Source: Bacillota bacterium
GTDB lineage: Bacteria; Bacillota; Bacilli; Alicyclobacillales; Alicyclobacillaceae
Reading direction: 5' to 3'
Length of the DNA: 32,362 nucleotides
NCBI GenBank assembly: GCA_021799255.1
Contig: JAJZAV010000009.1
Location: 1-32,362, forward strand
Shown: positions 8,329-16,449 of the stretch, piece by piece
Layout of the letters: every line of letters begins with the position of its first letter
Numbering within the stretch: position 1 is the first letter of the stretch
Notes under the pieces: generated by a model
The model's input: only the letters and a program-made list of their open reading frames with translations
Databases searched by the model: none
Told to the model about the DNA's origin: nothing
Program-made: the position numbers and the translations under genes

Positions 8329-9317
8329 GCTTGCTCCACTCCCCCCTCAGCCAACCAACACGAAACACTATGTTGCTGAGATATTGATATATGACGGGGC
8401 CTCTCATGGCATTTTACGAACCGTTTGTCGCATCGTGAGGCAAATACGCATCCATCGGGCAGTCCGCCCGTAATCGATATCGGTTGCCCAGGAATGTAAG
8501 GCAGTTCGGTCCGCGGTCCGTCAATCTTTGGAATCGACTGAACGAGCCCACGCAAATAAGGGTGAACAAGATGGGTCGTCAACTCTGATGCGGCGATGCG
8601 TTCCATCACGAAACCGCCGTACATGACGTAGATGTCGTCGGCTACTTGGGCTGCCACGGCGAGATCGTGCGTGACAAACACCAGACCCATGCCCCGCTCC
8701 CGCTGCAACTTCTTCAGGAGGATGAGCACCTCAGCTTGTACCGTCACGTCGAGCGCAGTCGTCGGCTCATCAGCGATGAGCAACTTCGGATCCGCGATGA
8801 GCGCCATCGCAATCATGACGCGCTGCAATTGGCCACCGCTGAACTCAAACGGGTAGTTGTTCAGCCTCTCTTCGGGGTCCGGGATGCCAACCTGATGCAA
8901 GAGCTTCACAGCGACCTGCCGGGCGTCCCGGGCGGAAGCCATATGATGAAAGAGCATGGGTTCAATCATCTGGTCCCCAATGGTCTTCGTTGGATTCATC
9001 GACGACCCTGCATTTTGGAAAACCATCGCCATTTCCTTTCCGCGAAGACGACGCATGGCTTTCTCGGGAAGTTGTAGCACATCGGTTCCGTCCAGCTTCA
9101 CCTGTCCGGTAATCGAGGCGTTCGACTGCAATAGTCTCATGACGGCCATCATGACCGTGCTCTTGCCGCTGCCGCTCTCTCCGACGATGGCAATGGCCTT
9201 TCCCGTGTCCAACGACAGATCTAGGCCGTTCACAGCAAATACTTCCGCTTTATCGGAATGAAATCGGACGGACAGATTGGAGATCTCCAGAAGTGGTGCC
9301 AACGTTTCAACCTCCAT
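8325..9317 (-). CDS. oppD: Oligopeptide/oligosaccharide ABC transporter ATP-binding protein, OppD type
   Basis: A 330-residue ATPase with Walker A GESGSGKST (46-54), Q-loop VFQNAGSSMNP, signature FSGGQLQR, Walker B LLIADEPTTALD and H-loop VTHDLAV. The C-terminal domain has the family cysteine motif GCVFASRC and the final VSCWLAEGG. It energises import together with OppF. The ATG at 9317 is chosen because similarity begins just after it; an upstream ATG at 9374 lies inside oppC and would add residues with no family match. The ribosome site before 9317 is poor, so expression probably depends on coupling to oppC, whose stop is 14 bases upstream. Confidence 0.92.
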   Translation of the reverse strand: MEVETLAPLLEISNLSVRFHSDKAEVFAVNGLDLSLDTGKAIAIVGESGSGKSTVMMAVMRLLQSNASITGQVKLDGTDVLQLPEKAMRRLRGKEMAMVFQNAGSSMNPTKTIGDQMIEPMLFHHMASARDARQVAVKLLHQVGIPDPEERLNNYPFEFSGGQLQRVMIAMALIADPKLLIADEPTTALDVTVQAEVLILLKKLQRERGMGLVFVTHDLAVAAQVADDIYVMYGGFVMERIAASELTTHLVHPYLRGLVQSIPKIDGPRTELPYIPGQPISITGGLPDGCVFASRCDKRFVKCHERPRHISISQQHSVSCWLAEGGVEQA

Positions 9318-9330
9318 CTCAGACTGAGAA

Positions 9331-10233
9331 TTACCGCCTGCTTCTGGTATCAAACATGTCGCGCAGTCCATCACCCAAAAAGGTGAATCCTAACAAGGCA
9401 ATGATAAACACGCCTACCGGGCCGATGAGCTGCCATGGATAGGACATGATAGATTGTTGCCCTTCTGAAATCATGACGCCAAGGTCTGGTGTGGGCGGGT
9501 TGATTCCCAGCCCCACCAGGCTTAGGCCCGCTTCGGCCATCATGTTTGCCGGAATGCCAAAGGAGACGGCTACAACAATGGGACCCATGGCATTCGGAAG
9601 GATGTAACGGAGGATAATGGTGAGCGACGACGCTCCCATGCTTCGTGCGGCCTGAATGTACTCGGTTTGCCGCACGCGCAGGACTTGACTTCGAACGACG
9701 CGGGCCATGCCGACCCAACTTGTGGCGGCGACCGCAAGAAGCATGACGGGGAGGATTCTTCCCATCATGGTCACCAGGATCATGCTGATGAGAAAACTCG
9801 GGAAAGAAGCGACGGCGTCCACCAAACGCATCAGTACGTTATCCACCCAGCCGCCTTTGTACGCGGCCAGGGCACCCACCATGACCCCCACCGTCAATTC
9901 AACAAACTCCGCACCGAAACCGACGATGCAAACGCTGCGCAACCCGTAATTAATCCTTGTAAATAAGTCCCGTCCCAAGCTGTCAGTGCCAAGGATGTGG
10001 CTAAGGGACGGCCCTTGGTTTAGACTCGTGAAGTCCGCCTGTTGATACGCGTAGGGGGAAATCCAGTTTGCAAAGACCGCCAGGAAGACAATCAGAAAAA
10101 CCATAATTGCCCCAATGAGCGCCTTTCTATTTTTTGTAAGCCGACTCCACATTCGTCGCCAAGAAGAAGCGCGTGCGCCAATCAGTTGTTCTCTGTTTCC
10201 AATCACACTGTTCAGTGACATGGCTCGGTTCAT
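9331..10233 (-). CDS. oppC: ABC transporter permease, OppC/DppC type
   Basis: A 300-residue membrane protein with one N-terminal anchor (about residues 38-57, following a basic stretch), the periplasm-facing segment ILGTDSLGRDLFTRI that marks DppC/OppC permeases, and further transmembrane helices. The cytoplasmic EAA coupling loop is EYIQAARSMGASSLTIILRY, which docks on the ATPases. Its ATG overlaps the oppB stop in ATGA, so the permeases are made together. It forms the heterodimeric channel with OppB in the cell membrane. The C-terminus ends with GLRDMFDTRSRR, as usual for the family. No oddity apart from a longer than average cytoplasmic N-terminus. Confidence 0.94.
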   Translation of the reverse strand: MNRAMSLNSVIGNREQLIGARASSWRRMWSRLTKNRKALIGAIMVFLIVFLAVFANWISPYAYQQADFTSLNQGPSLSHILGTDSLGRDLFTRINYGLRSVCIVGFGAEFVELTVGVMVGALAAYKGGWVDNVLMRLVDAVASFPSFLISMILVTMMGRILPVMLLAVAATSWVGMARVVRSQVLRVRQTEYIQAARSMGASSLTIILRYILPNAMGPIVVAVSFGIPANMMAEAGLSLVGLGINPPTPDLGVMISEGQQSIMSYPWQLIGPVGVFIIALLGFTFLGDGLRDMFDTRSRR

Positions 10234-11198
10234 CGCCCCTGTACATAGCCTATTTTACGAATGCGTGGATCTAGCCCACCATATGTCAAGTCGACGAGGA
10301 GGTTCATAACCATGATGACCACCGCGTAGAGTAGGGTGGATACCATAATCAACGGATAGTCCTTCTGCTGGGCCGCATTAGCAAACACCTGTCCCATGCC
10401 GGGTAAACCAAACAAATTCTCGATGATCACGGTGCCCATCAAGAGGCCGGCTAATTGAGGACCAACCACGGTAATGAGCGGCAATAGGGAATTCCTCAGC
10501 GCGTGGCCGAACACCGCCTGTCTCATGCCCCCGCCTTTCGCGTATACCGATACGATATAGTCCGAGTGAAGCGATTCTATCAAGCTGTTGCGCATGTACC
10601 TCGACATTGAGCCAACGACCGGAATGACCAGGGCGGCGACGGGAAGGATGTAGTGCTGAATTCCTTGAAATCCTAGGATTGGTAGTATACGCCACCAAAC
10701 CCCAAAAACGAGCATGAGTACGATAGCGGTGACGTAACTAGGAATGGCCGTGCCCAAAGTGGCAATAAACATTGTCGTGGAGTCTACCCAGGTGTGTTCC
10801 TTGACCGCGGCGATAACCCCAAGCACGATGGACACAATGGTTCCTACTACGGTGGCTGAGAAGGCTAACCCAAGCGTGAGTGGAAATGTTCGCTTAATCA
10901 AGGACATCGTAGGCAAGGACGGATATTCAATGGAGTACCCGAAATGCAAGGTCACAAAACCCTTCAGATAAAACCAATATTGAACATACCATGGCGAGTT
11001 TAGATGAAACTCTTTAATGAACGAATTCATCAATTGGGGTGGAATATTCAGGTCCGTTGCGGCTTGGACGCCGCCCAGCATCTGCGTGTTGATGAGAAAA
11101 GTTCCCGGCGCGGCCTTCATCAACCCGAAGGTGACGATGCTCACGAGGAGAAACGCTAGTGCCATGTAGAACAGCCGCTTGATGATATACATGAACAC
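10230..11198 (-). CDS. oppB: ABC transporter permease, OppB/DppB type
   Basis: A 322-residue integral membrane permease. The N-terminal helix begins at once (MYIIKRLFYMALAFLLVSIV) and is followed by the family segment LNSPWYVQYWFYLKGFVTLHFG, about five further helices, and the EAA-like loop DYIVSVYAKGGGMRQAVFGHAL. The GTG at 11198 is taken as start because AGGAGT lies at the right distance; the ATG two codons later is the alternative. It is separated from oppA by about 80 bases that hold two hairpins, which should lower permease synthesis relative to the binding protein. With OppC it forms the import channel. Confidence 0.94.
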   Translation of the reverse strand: MFMYIIKRLFYMALAFLLVSIVTFGLMKAAPGTFLINTQMLGGVQAATDLNIPPQLMNSFIKEFHLNSPWYVQYWFYLKGFVTLHFGYSIEYPSLPTMSLIKRTFPLTLGLAFSATVVGTIVSIVLGVIAAVKEHTWVDSTTMFIATLGTAIPSYVTAIVLMLVFGVWWRILPILGFQGIQHYILPVAALVIPVVGSMSRYMRNSLIESLHSDYIVSVYAKGGGMRQAVFGHALRNSLLPLITVVGPQLAGLLMGTVIIENLFGLPGMGQVFANAAQQKDYPLIMVSTLLYAVVIMVMNLLVDLTYGGLDPRIRKIGYVQGR

Positions 11199-11225
11199 GT
11201 CAGATCACTCCTGGCAGAGAATAAA

Positions 11226-11269
11226 GGGGCCACGTGGGCCCCATCGAAATGCTCCCTGACAGAGTCAGG
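11226..11269 (-). terminator. Double hairpin between oppA and oppB (partial terminator or RNA-stabilising element)
   Basis: Reading the minus strand after the oppA stop: a 6-bp stem CCTGAC/GTCAGG with a 3-base loop, then a 6-bp GGGGCC/GGCCCC stem followed by TTTATT. This is the usual place for an attenuator that keeps the binding protein more abundant than the channel. Confidence 0.65.
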
Positions 11270-11277
11270 TTGACCAT

Positions 11278-13026
11278 TTACGATACTGTAATGTCGTTGA
11301 ACCACACCGGTGGCGTCGTTAACAGGAAACTGTTCGCCTTGTACCCGTGAACGTTCGAACGGATGAGCACTGGCTGGAGAGGCGTATAGATTGGAAGGTC
11401 GAATACCTGCTCCTCCTGCATGTAGAAGAACTGCTTCATGAGCGCCGTGTTGTTGGTGTTATACGCCTTGACCCCCAAGCGAATCCACTGAAGGATGCTC
11501 TTCGGCAGATTGTGAATGAGGATATTCGCAGCTTGCTCCTGTTGGAGTTTCGGCGGCATGCTCTTGTTGGCAATAACCTTTTGCCACTGTGTGTAGATGT
11601 TCATCGGCAGATACGGCGCGGTCCAGTCCTGACCAACTCCGGTGTTCAGGAAGGCGACGACCGATGTCGGCAACTCCAATTGTGGATAGACCACGTTGGA
11701 CGCATTCTGGCGGAACGCCACGCCGCTTGTGATGGGGTTGTTGTAGGTGGAGTAGAATTGACTGGCCGGCATGCCGTTGTACTTGACCGTGATGCCCAAG
11801 TTCTGCTGCCACATCTGTTGAATCGCCTCGGCGACAAGGTCAGGGGTACTGCCTACGCCGACATTAATCGAGAGCGTCGGGAATCCCTTCCCGCCCGGAT
11901 ACCCTGCTTGAGCCAGCAAAGCCTTTGCCTCTGTCGGATCATACGGGATGGCGTTCTTCTTGATCCAGGGATCCAGCCACGTCGGGGTCATGTAGTCGTA
12001 CGCCGGTGTGCCCGTCCCTTGGAGCACGTCCTTCGAGATGAGGTCCCTATTGATGGACATCATCAACGCCTTACGGACCAACGGATTGAGCAACGCGTTG
12101 TTCTGACTCGGCGCCACGTCCAAGGTGTACTGCGCAGCAGTCGGGAAGAAATGCAGTTCGCTCTTTAGCGTCGGATTCGAATCAACCGCCTTGATGTCAC
12201 TGGGGTTGATGATGGCCATATCCAGGGCACCATTCTCGAAGTCGACGAGCCCGGTTGACGAAGCTGTGTAGTTGAGGGTGATCTTTTTCAATTTCACCTT
12301 ATTGAAGTAGTACGGATTCGGAACCAGGGTGGCTGACGTGTTCGGGGTGAAACTGCTCACCATGTAAGGTCCGTCGGACACGATTTTGCTCGGAGTCGTC
12401 CAATCCGTCGCGGACATGCTGTTCACGACCTTCGGATCCAGCGGAACCGCCCAACCCATGGCAGGCAGCGTCAAGTCCTGAATCAACGTTGGATCTTTAC
12501 GAGTCAGCATGATCTGGAAGGTGTAATTGTTAACCGCCTTCACGCCAAGGGTGGAGGGGCTCTTCGTACCAGCCGCCACTTCCACTCCGTTGACGACGGG
12601 AAGGAACGCCGTTGCATCCATTCCGCCGCCGTCTTTTACGGCCGTGTTGGGATTAAAGGCCTGTTGGAAACCGAAGACGAAATCCTGGGCCGTAACCGCG
12701 TCTCCGTTGGAGAATTTCGCGTTATGGCGCAGATGGAAGGTCCACACCTTCCCATTTTTGCTGGTAGACCAACTCGTTGCAATGCCAGGCACAACGCCCT
12801 TGTCACTGTTGTGCACCAGGCCTTCAAAAATCCCCAACGAATCCGCATACAAAGACCACGTGTAAATGTCCGGAGAAAAGCCCCGCTTGTCCCCGATGAT
12901 GTACATGGAGAATGATCCACTGGAACTACTGGGTGCTGCCGATGCGGTTACAGCAAAGGCCGATAATGTACCCGTCAAAGTGAGTGCAGCTAAAGCACTC
13001 TTCGCTATCGTCATTCCTTTTGCCAC
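11278..13026 (-). CDS. oppA: Extracellular solute-binding protein of the Opp/Dpp family (family 5), without lipobox cysteine
   Basis: A 582-residue binding protein. The first 30 residues form a Sec signal (basic start, hydrophobic core, AFAVTASA before Ala-Pro), followed by a serine-rich linker. The rest is the SBP_bac_5 fold: VVPGIATSWSTSKNGKVWTFHLR, FSNGDAVTAQDFVFGFQQAF, VSDGPYMV and VRKALMMSINRDLI are typical. The start is the GTG at 13026, served by GGGAGGGG 7 bases upstream; the frame runs 96 bases further without support. It lacks any cysteine, so it cannot be a lipoprotein. It heads the opp operon behind a strong promoter and a 125-base leader. It should capture the substrate outside the membrane; peptide, glycopeptide and oligosaccharide are all possible for this family. 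Confidence 0.92.
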   Translation of the reverse strand: MAKGMTIAKSALAALTLTGTLSAFAVTASAAPSSSSGSFSMYIIGDKRGFSPDIYTWSLYADSLGIFEGLVHNSDKGVVPGIATSWSTSKNGKVWTFHLRHNAKFSNGDAVTAQDFVFGFQQAFNPNTAVKDGGGMDATAFLPVVNGVEVAAGTKSPSTLGVKAVNNYTFQIMLTRKDPTLIQDLTLPAMGWAVPLDPKVVNSMSATDWTTPSKIVSDGPYMVSSFTPNTSATLVPNPYYFNKVKLKKITLNYTASSTGLVDFENGALDMAIINPSDIKAVDSNPTLKSELHFFPTAAQYTLDVAPSQNNALLNPLVRKALMMSINRDLISKDVLQGTGTPAYDYMTPTWLDPWIKKNAIPYDPTEAKALLAQAGYPGGKGFPTLSINVGVGSTPDLVAEAIQQMWQQNLGITVKYNGMPASQFYSTYNNPITSGVAFRQNASNVVYPQLELPTSVVAFLNTGVGQDWTAPYLPMNIYTQWQKVIANKSMPPKLQQEQAANILIHNLPKSILQWIRLGVKAYNTNNTALMKQFFYMQEEQVFDLPIYTPLQPVLIRSNVHGYKANSFLLTTPPVWFNDITVS

Positions 13027-13033
13027 GTATGTT

Positions 13034-13141
13034 CCCCTCCCGTCAGGTATCCAATCTTTGAAGGAATAGTTACGATGTAGACCCCCCGGTTCACCTCTCT
13101 TATTATCGAAATTTGTCTCCATTTTATATCGATCTGACGGA
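13034..13141 (-). promoter_or_regulatory. oppA mRNA leader with possible Shine-Dalgarno-occluding pairing
   Basis: The transcript should begin near 13152. TCCGTCAG near its 5' end (minus strand of 13134-13141) can pair with CTGACGGG (minus strand of 13039-13046), whose last three bases are the start of the GGGAGGGG ribosome site of oppA. Only one G-U pair is needed. A switch function is inference. Confidence 0.35.
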
Positions 13142-13158
13142 TATTTCTACCCACAACT

Positions 13159-13187
13159 ATACTAGACAGAAGAAAATTTGTTGTCAA
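13159..13187 (-). promoter_or_regulatory. Sigma-A promoter of the opp operon
   Basis: Minus strand: perfect TTGACA (13187-13182), a 17-base spacer and TAGTAT (13164-13159). Immediately upstream of the -35 box is the inverted repeat CTGAaaaaTCAG (13188-13199), a possible operator. Confidence 0.72.
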
Positions 13188-13299
13188 CTGATTTTTCAGA
13201 TACGATCCATGGATTCGGGGCTGAGCAGTTCCCTTTGATTCCGTGCCAATTCGGCGGTTTTCCAATACATCTGGAGCCGGAGATGCCCGAGGGTGTGCA

Positions 13300-14502
13300 T
13301 CACTTCGAAAGCATAACCTTCCCTTCTATAAATACATGTTCCACTACAACCGTCGTTTCCCTTCGATGAAAGCAAACAATATTTGCGGGCTCGCCTTCGA
13401 CGAGTCCTCGTTCAACGCCCGGATTGATATAACGGAGGGGGCGCGTGGAGGCCAGATCCCAAGCCTGTGAGAAATGCAGGATGCGTTTGTTTGCGAGGTT
13501 GCAGACGCTCTGCAACAGGGTCGAAACGGACCCGGCAAGAAGCGTCGGGTCTTCGGCCATATAGAGTTGTCCGGCCTCGGTTAGAACGACATTTCCCCCA
13601 ATATGAGATTTGTATCTCCCCGGTGGCATGCCGCCCAAGGCCACGACGTCACTAACGAGGAAGCTGGTGCTTAGCTTCATTTTGAGGATCACTCGGATAA
13701 CGGAGTCCGGAAGGTGAAATCCGTCGGCGATGAACGAAGCGTGAAGGGAATCGTTGGCCAATTGATCCCAAATATAGTTTGGGTGACGCGGGAGCATCTT
13801 GTGTGCACCGTTGCCGAGGTGAGTGGACAGCGTGGCCCCAGCGTCGACGGCCGCCTCAATTTGCTTGCTGCTTGCGGCCGTATGCCCGATGGCCACTCGC
13901 ACACCCGAGTTCGCGCACCTGCGAATGAAATCCGGCGCCCCTGGCCACTCTGGCGAGAGCGTGACGAGACGCACGAGCCCCTCTGCTGCGTCTTGCCACC
14001 GCAAGAATTCTTCCCAGTCGGGTGGACGCACGTAACGTTTATCGTGAGCACCCCTCGGACCGTCTTCCGATGAGATGTACGGACCTTCGAGGTGGATGCC
14101 CGGAATGGACGCCCGAATCGCGGGATCCCGTCGGGCTTCGACGATGGTTCGCAACAGGGCCTCTGTGGCCGCCCTCGCGTTGGTCACGATGGTTGGAAAC
14201 AGGCCCGTGACACCCGTTTCCCACAGGCTCTCAACCATGGCTCGGACGTTTTGCGTGGTGAGCGCGAGTTGGTTCAAATCGTACCCGCGATATCCGTTTA
14301 CCTGTAGGTCCACGAGTCCTGGGGCTATCCATAGTTCCTCGGGCGTCGCCACGCCGCTCTGCGACCGTGCCTCATCGTCTGCGGTTGCGGAGTCGGCCGC
14401 CCCGTCATGCTCGATGGACGCGATTCTTCCATCCTTGACGATGAGGCGGATGCGCTCGCCGCTTTGGTAGTGTCTGCCGCAGAGCGCGAGGTCAGCCCGC
14501 AT
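13300..14502 (-). CDS. nagA: N-acetylglucosamine-6-phosphate deacetylase, divergent NagA
   Basis: A 400-residue amidohydrolase of the NagA family. Visible: the barrel entrance PGLVDLQVNG (E. coli-type, no HxH), the metal ligand Glu139 in HLEGP, His207 in IGHT, His228 in STHL, and the catalytic Asp285 in LVSDVV, with IADGFHLP before it. It would remove acetate from GlcNAc-6-phosphate, giving GlcN-6-phosphate for NagB. The usual THLxNAM substrate-binding segment reads STHLGNGAHKML, followed by RHPNYIWDQ, which differs from textbook enzymes. The ATG at 14502 overlaps nagB by 11 bases and has GGGGGAGAAG upstream; the open frame continues to 14664 inside nagB without similarity. Deacetylation of a related amino-sugar phosphate is a real alternative. 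Confidence 0.88.
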   Translation of the reverse strand: MRADLALCGRHYQSGERIRLIVKDGRIASIEHDGAADSATADDEARSQSGVATPEELWIAPGLVDLQVNGYRGYDLNQLALTTQNVRAMVESLWETGVTGLFPTIVTNARAATEALLRTIVEARRDPAIRASIPGIHLEGPYISSEDGPRGAHDKRYVRPPDWEEFLRWQDAAEGLVRLVTLSPEWPGAPDFIRRCANSGVRVAIGHTAASSKQIEAAVDAGATLSTHLGNGAHKMLPRHPNYIWDQLANDSLHASFIADGFHLPDSVIRVILKMKLSTSFLVSDVVALGGMPPGRYKSHIGGNVVLTEAGQLYMAEDPTLLAGSVSTLLQSVCNLANKRILHFSQAWDLASTRPLRYINPGVERGLVEGEPANIVCFHRRETTVVVEHVFIEGKVMLSK

Positions 14503-15271
14503 GCTCTTCTCCCCCGTAGGACCCTTCATCGAGGAACAGGTGGCAGTTCGCGTGCTCTCGCAAAACCGTTGCGGGACAGTCTGGCGCGATGGCCGCATGA
14601 AGTGTTTTGCCAACGGCGACGCGCTTCGTTTCGCCGGGGACCACCCCAAAGATCCTCCTCGCACTCATGAGCGTGGGAATGGTCAAGGTTAGTGCGGTGG
14701 ACGGGACGTCCTCGACGGTGGGAAAGCAACCGTCATGCACCTGCTGTAGGCGACACTCTGCGTCAAGGGTGACCTGCTTCATGACGAGAGGATCCGAAAA
14801 GTCTGCGACAGCGGGATCGTTAAAAGCCAGATGCCCATTCTCACCAATGCCCAGACAGACGATATCGATGGGCGCCTCGGAAATAAGATTTGCGTAGCGC
14901 TCGCATTCGCGCTCGGGTGAACTGACTGCGTTCATCCGATGAACCTCCCCAGGCTCCACGGAGGCGAACAGGTGGAGGTTGAGATAATGCGCGAACGAGG
15001 CCTCGTCCAAAGGCGTGAGACCGACGTATTCGTCCATCTGAAACGCGGTCACGCATCTCCAATCGATGTCGGCTTCCTGGCCAAGCGCCGCAAGAAATTC
15101 GTTTTGGGACGGAGCGGCGGCAAACACCATTCTGATGGCCGGCTGATTGATGAGCAAGGCCCTCATCTCTTCGGCCACCGCCTTCGCGGCAAGGCGACCG
15201 AGGGTGCTCCTGTCCTTGCATACCGTTACCGTCATTTTGCCCGCCACAAACGGTCGTCGATGGCTTAGCAT
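14492..15271 (-). CDS. nagB: Glucosamine-6-phosphate deaminase/isomerase
   Basis: A 259-residue protein with the NagB active-site segments FQMDEYVGL (catalytic Asp80) and CLGIGENGHLAFNDP (140-153), followed by the sugar-phosphate loop region TLTIPTLMSARRIFGVVPG and the C-terminal KTLHAAIAPDCPATVLREH. It converts GlcN-6-phosphate to fructose-6-phosphate and ammonia, the exit of the amino-sugar route into glycolysis. The start ATG at 15271 has GAGGGGG 7 bases upstream, inside the end of the ROK repressor gene (7-base overlap), and its end overlaps nagA, so the three genes are translationally coupled. The N-terminus is some 12 residues longer than usual; MTVTV at 15235 is a possible but less supported start. 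Confidence 0.93.
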   Translation of the reverse strand: MLSHRRPFVAGKMTVTVCKDRSTLGRLAAKAVAEEMRALLINQPAIRMVFAAAPSQNEFLAALGQEADIDWRCVTAFQMDEYVGLTPLDEASFAHYLNLHLFASVEPGEVHRMNAVSSPERECERYANLISEAPIDIVCLGIGENGHLAFNDPAVADFSDPLVMKQVTLDAECRLQQVHDGCFPTVEDVPSTALTLTIPTLMSARRIFGVVPGETKRVAVGKTLHAAIAPDCPATVLREHANCHLFLDEGSYGGEEHAG

Positions 15272-16437
15272 TCGGTTTCCCCCTCGAAGTGTAATATGAC
15301 GGCTTGCGCCATCCCTACGGCGGAGGATTGCGGCATATCCACGAATTCAAAGTGGGTTCTTTGACCGGGATACGAAAGCGCCAATCGCCTCGCCTCCCCC
15401 ACGGTCGCCCGGCAAAACTCCTCCGTCTCGCTGTATGGACTGTCCACGATGACCCGTTCTGGATTCGTAAGATTGATGACGCTCGCAAGCGCCCGTCCTA
15501 CGTACGTGCCATATGTTGCTAAAAGGGTTACGTATTCGGTGTGACAGGCGCTAGAAATGGGACCGCATGCTGTCTTCAACTCATCCCAGGTATGGATGGA
15601 TGAATCTTGCCGCAGAACGGCGACAGCGCGCGGAACTCTAACGAGAGACTCGAGGCATCCGCGCTGTCCGCACGTGCAGTGGGGTCCATCCTTGTCCACG
15701 CTGATGTGACCAATCTCGCCCGCCGTAAAGGTCGCGCCCTGGAGAAGCCTGTGGCCCACGACGAGCGCGCCGCCCACGCCTTCGTCAATGCGGACGTAGA
15801 ACATGCTCTGCGCGTGATGCGTTGCGTCAGCAAACGGCGACAGGGCAGCCGCCTGAACCCGATTCAGGGCCAGGATGGGAATGTCGCGGCTTTGGAGGCG
15901 CAGATGCTCTCGGATGGCCACGTCGCGCCAACCGAGGTGGGTCGATGAGTGAACGATGCCGGCATCGGGATCGACCAGGCCAGGTACGGCGACGCCGATG
16001 CCAAGAACCCTTGAATATCTGTCGAGGACCTCGTTCAGATCCTCTGATAAAAGCCCGAGCAGGGCGCGAGCATCGCTCGTTGATGCAGGGTTCTGCGTTG
16101 ACTCCAAAACGTCCCCAGCGTAGTCCGTCACTACCATTTGATAATGGTCCCGCCTGATGTGAATGCCGACCGCCTGATACGATCTCGTTTGCAGGGTCAC
16201 TTCAACCCGTGGACGCCCAACTCCGCTAGTGTCCGTGCCGGTTTCCTTCACAACTCCGTCCGCAATCAGCTTGTCGATGATGATGGAGACGGTATTCTTG
16301 CTCAAGTGGAGATCCTCGGCCATCCGCACCCGGGTGCTAGTTTGGTGCTTGCGCAGGTGAGCGAGGATTCGCTTCTCGTTTTGCGCGCGCAGGATGGCCG
16401 TACCTTTCGCAACGGATCTCCCCACGGCTTTCGTCAT
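15265..16437 (-). CDS. ROK-family transcriptional repressor (NagC/XylR type)
   Basis: A 390-residue protein. Residues 20-70 form a winged helix-turn-helix (LHLSKNTVSIIIDKLIADGVV) and the rest is a ROK domain with GEIGHISVD and the zinc motif CTCGQRGCLE. The segment where the kinase has NDVN reads NRVQ, so the catalytic aspartate is missing and the protein should only sense sugar, not phosphorylate it. ROK repressors release DNA on binding a sugar or sugar phosphate such as GlcNAc-6-phosphate. The start has an ideal AGGAGG 8 bases upstream. It sits between the M55 peptidase and nagB in the same operon, suggesting autoregulation; the inverted boxes at 20277-20339 are candidate operators. Confidence 0.91.
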   Translation of the reverse strand: MTKAVGRSVAKGTAILRAQNEKRILAHLRKHQTSTRVRMAEDLHLSKNTVSIIIDKLIADGVVKETGTDTSGVGRPRVEVTLQTRSYQAVGIHIRRDHYQMVVTDYAGDVLESTQNPASTSDARALLGLLSEDLNEVLDRYSRVLGIGVAVPGLVDPDAGIVHSSTHLGWRDVAIREHLRLQSRDIPILALNRVQAAALSPFADATHHAQSMFYVRIDEGVGGALVVGHRLLQGATFTAGEIGHISVDKDGPHCTCGQRGCLESLVRVPRAVAVLRQDSSIHTWDELKTACGPISSACHTEYVTLLATYGTYVGRALASVINLTNPERVIVDSPYSETEEFCRATVGEARRLALSYPGQRTHFEFVDMPQSSAVGMAQAVILHFEGETEC

Positions 16438-16449
16438 GCCAACTTCCTC

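Noticed and set aside
13034-13150. Possible T-box or known riboswitch in the oppA leader
   Set aside because: I do not see the conserved T-box sequence or any riboswitch core; only a simple long-range pairing is supported.
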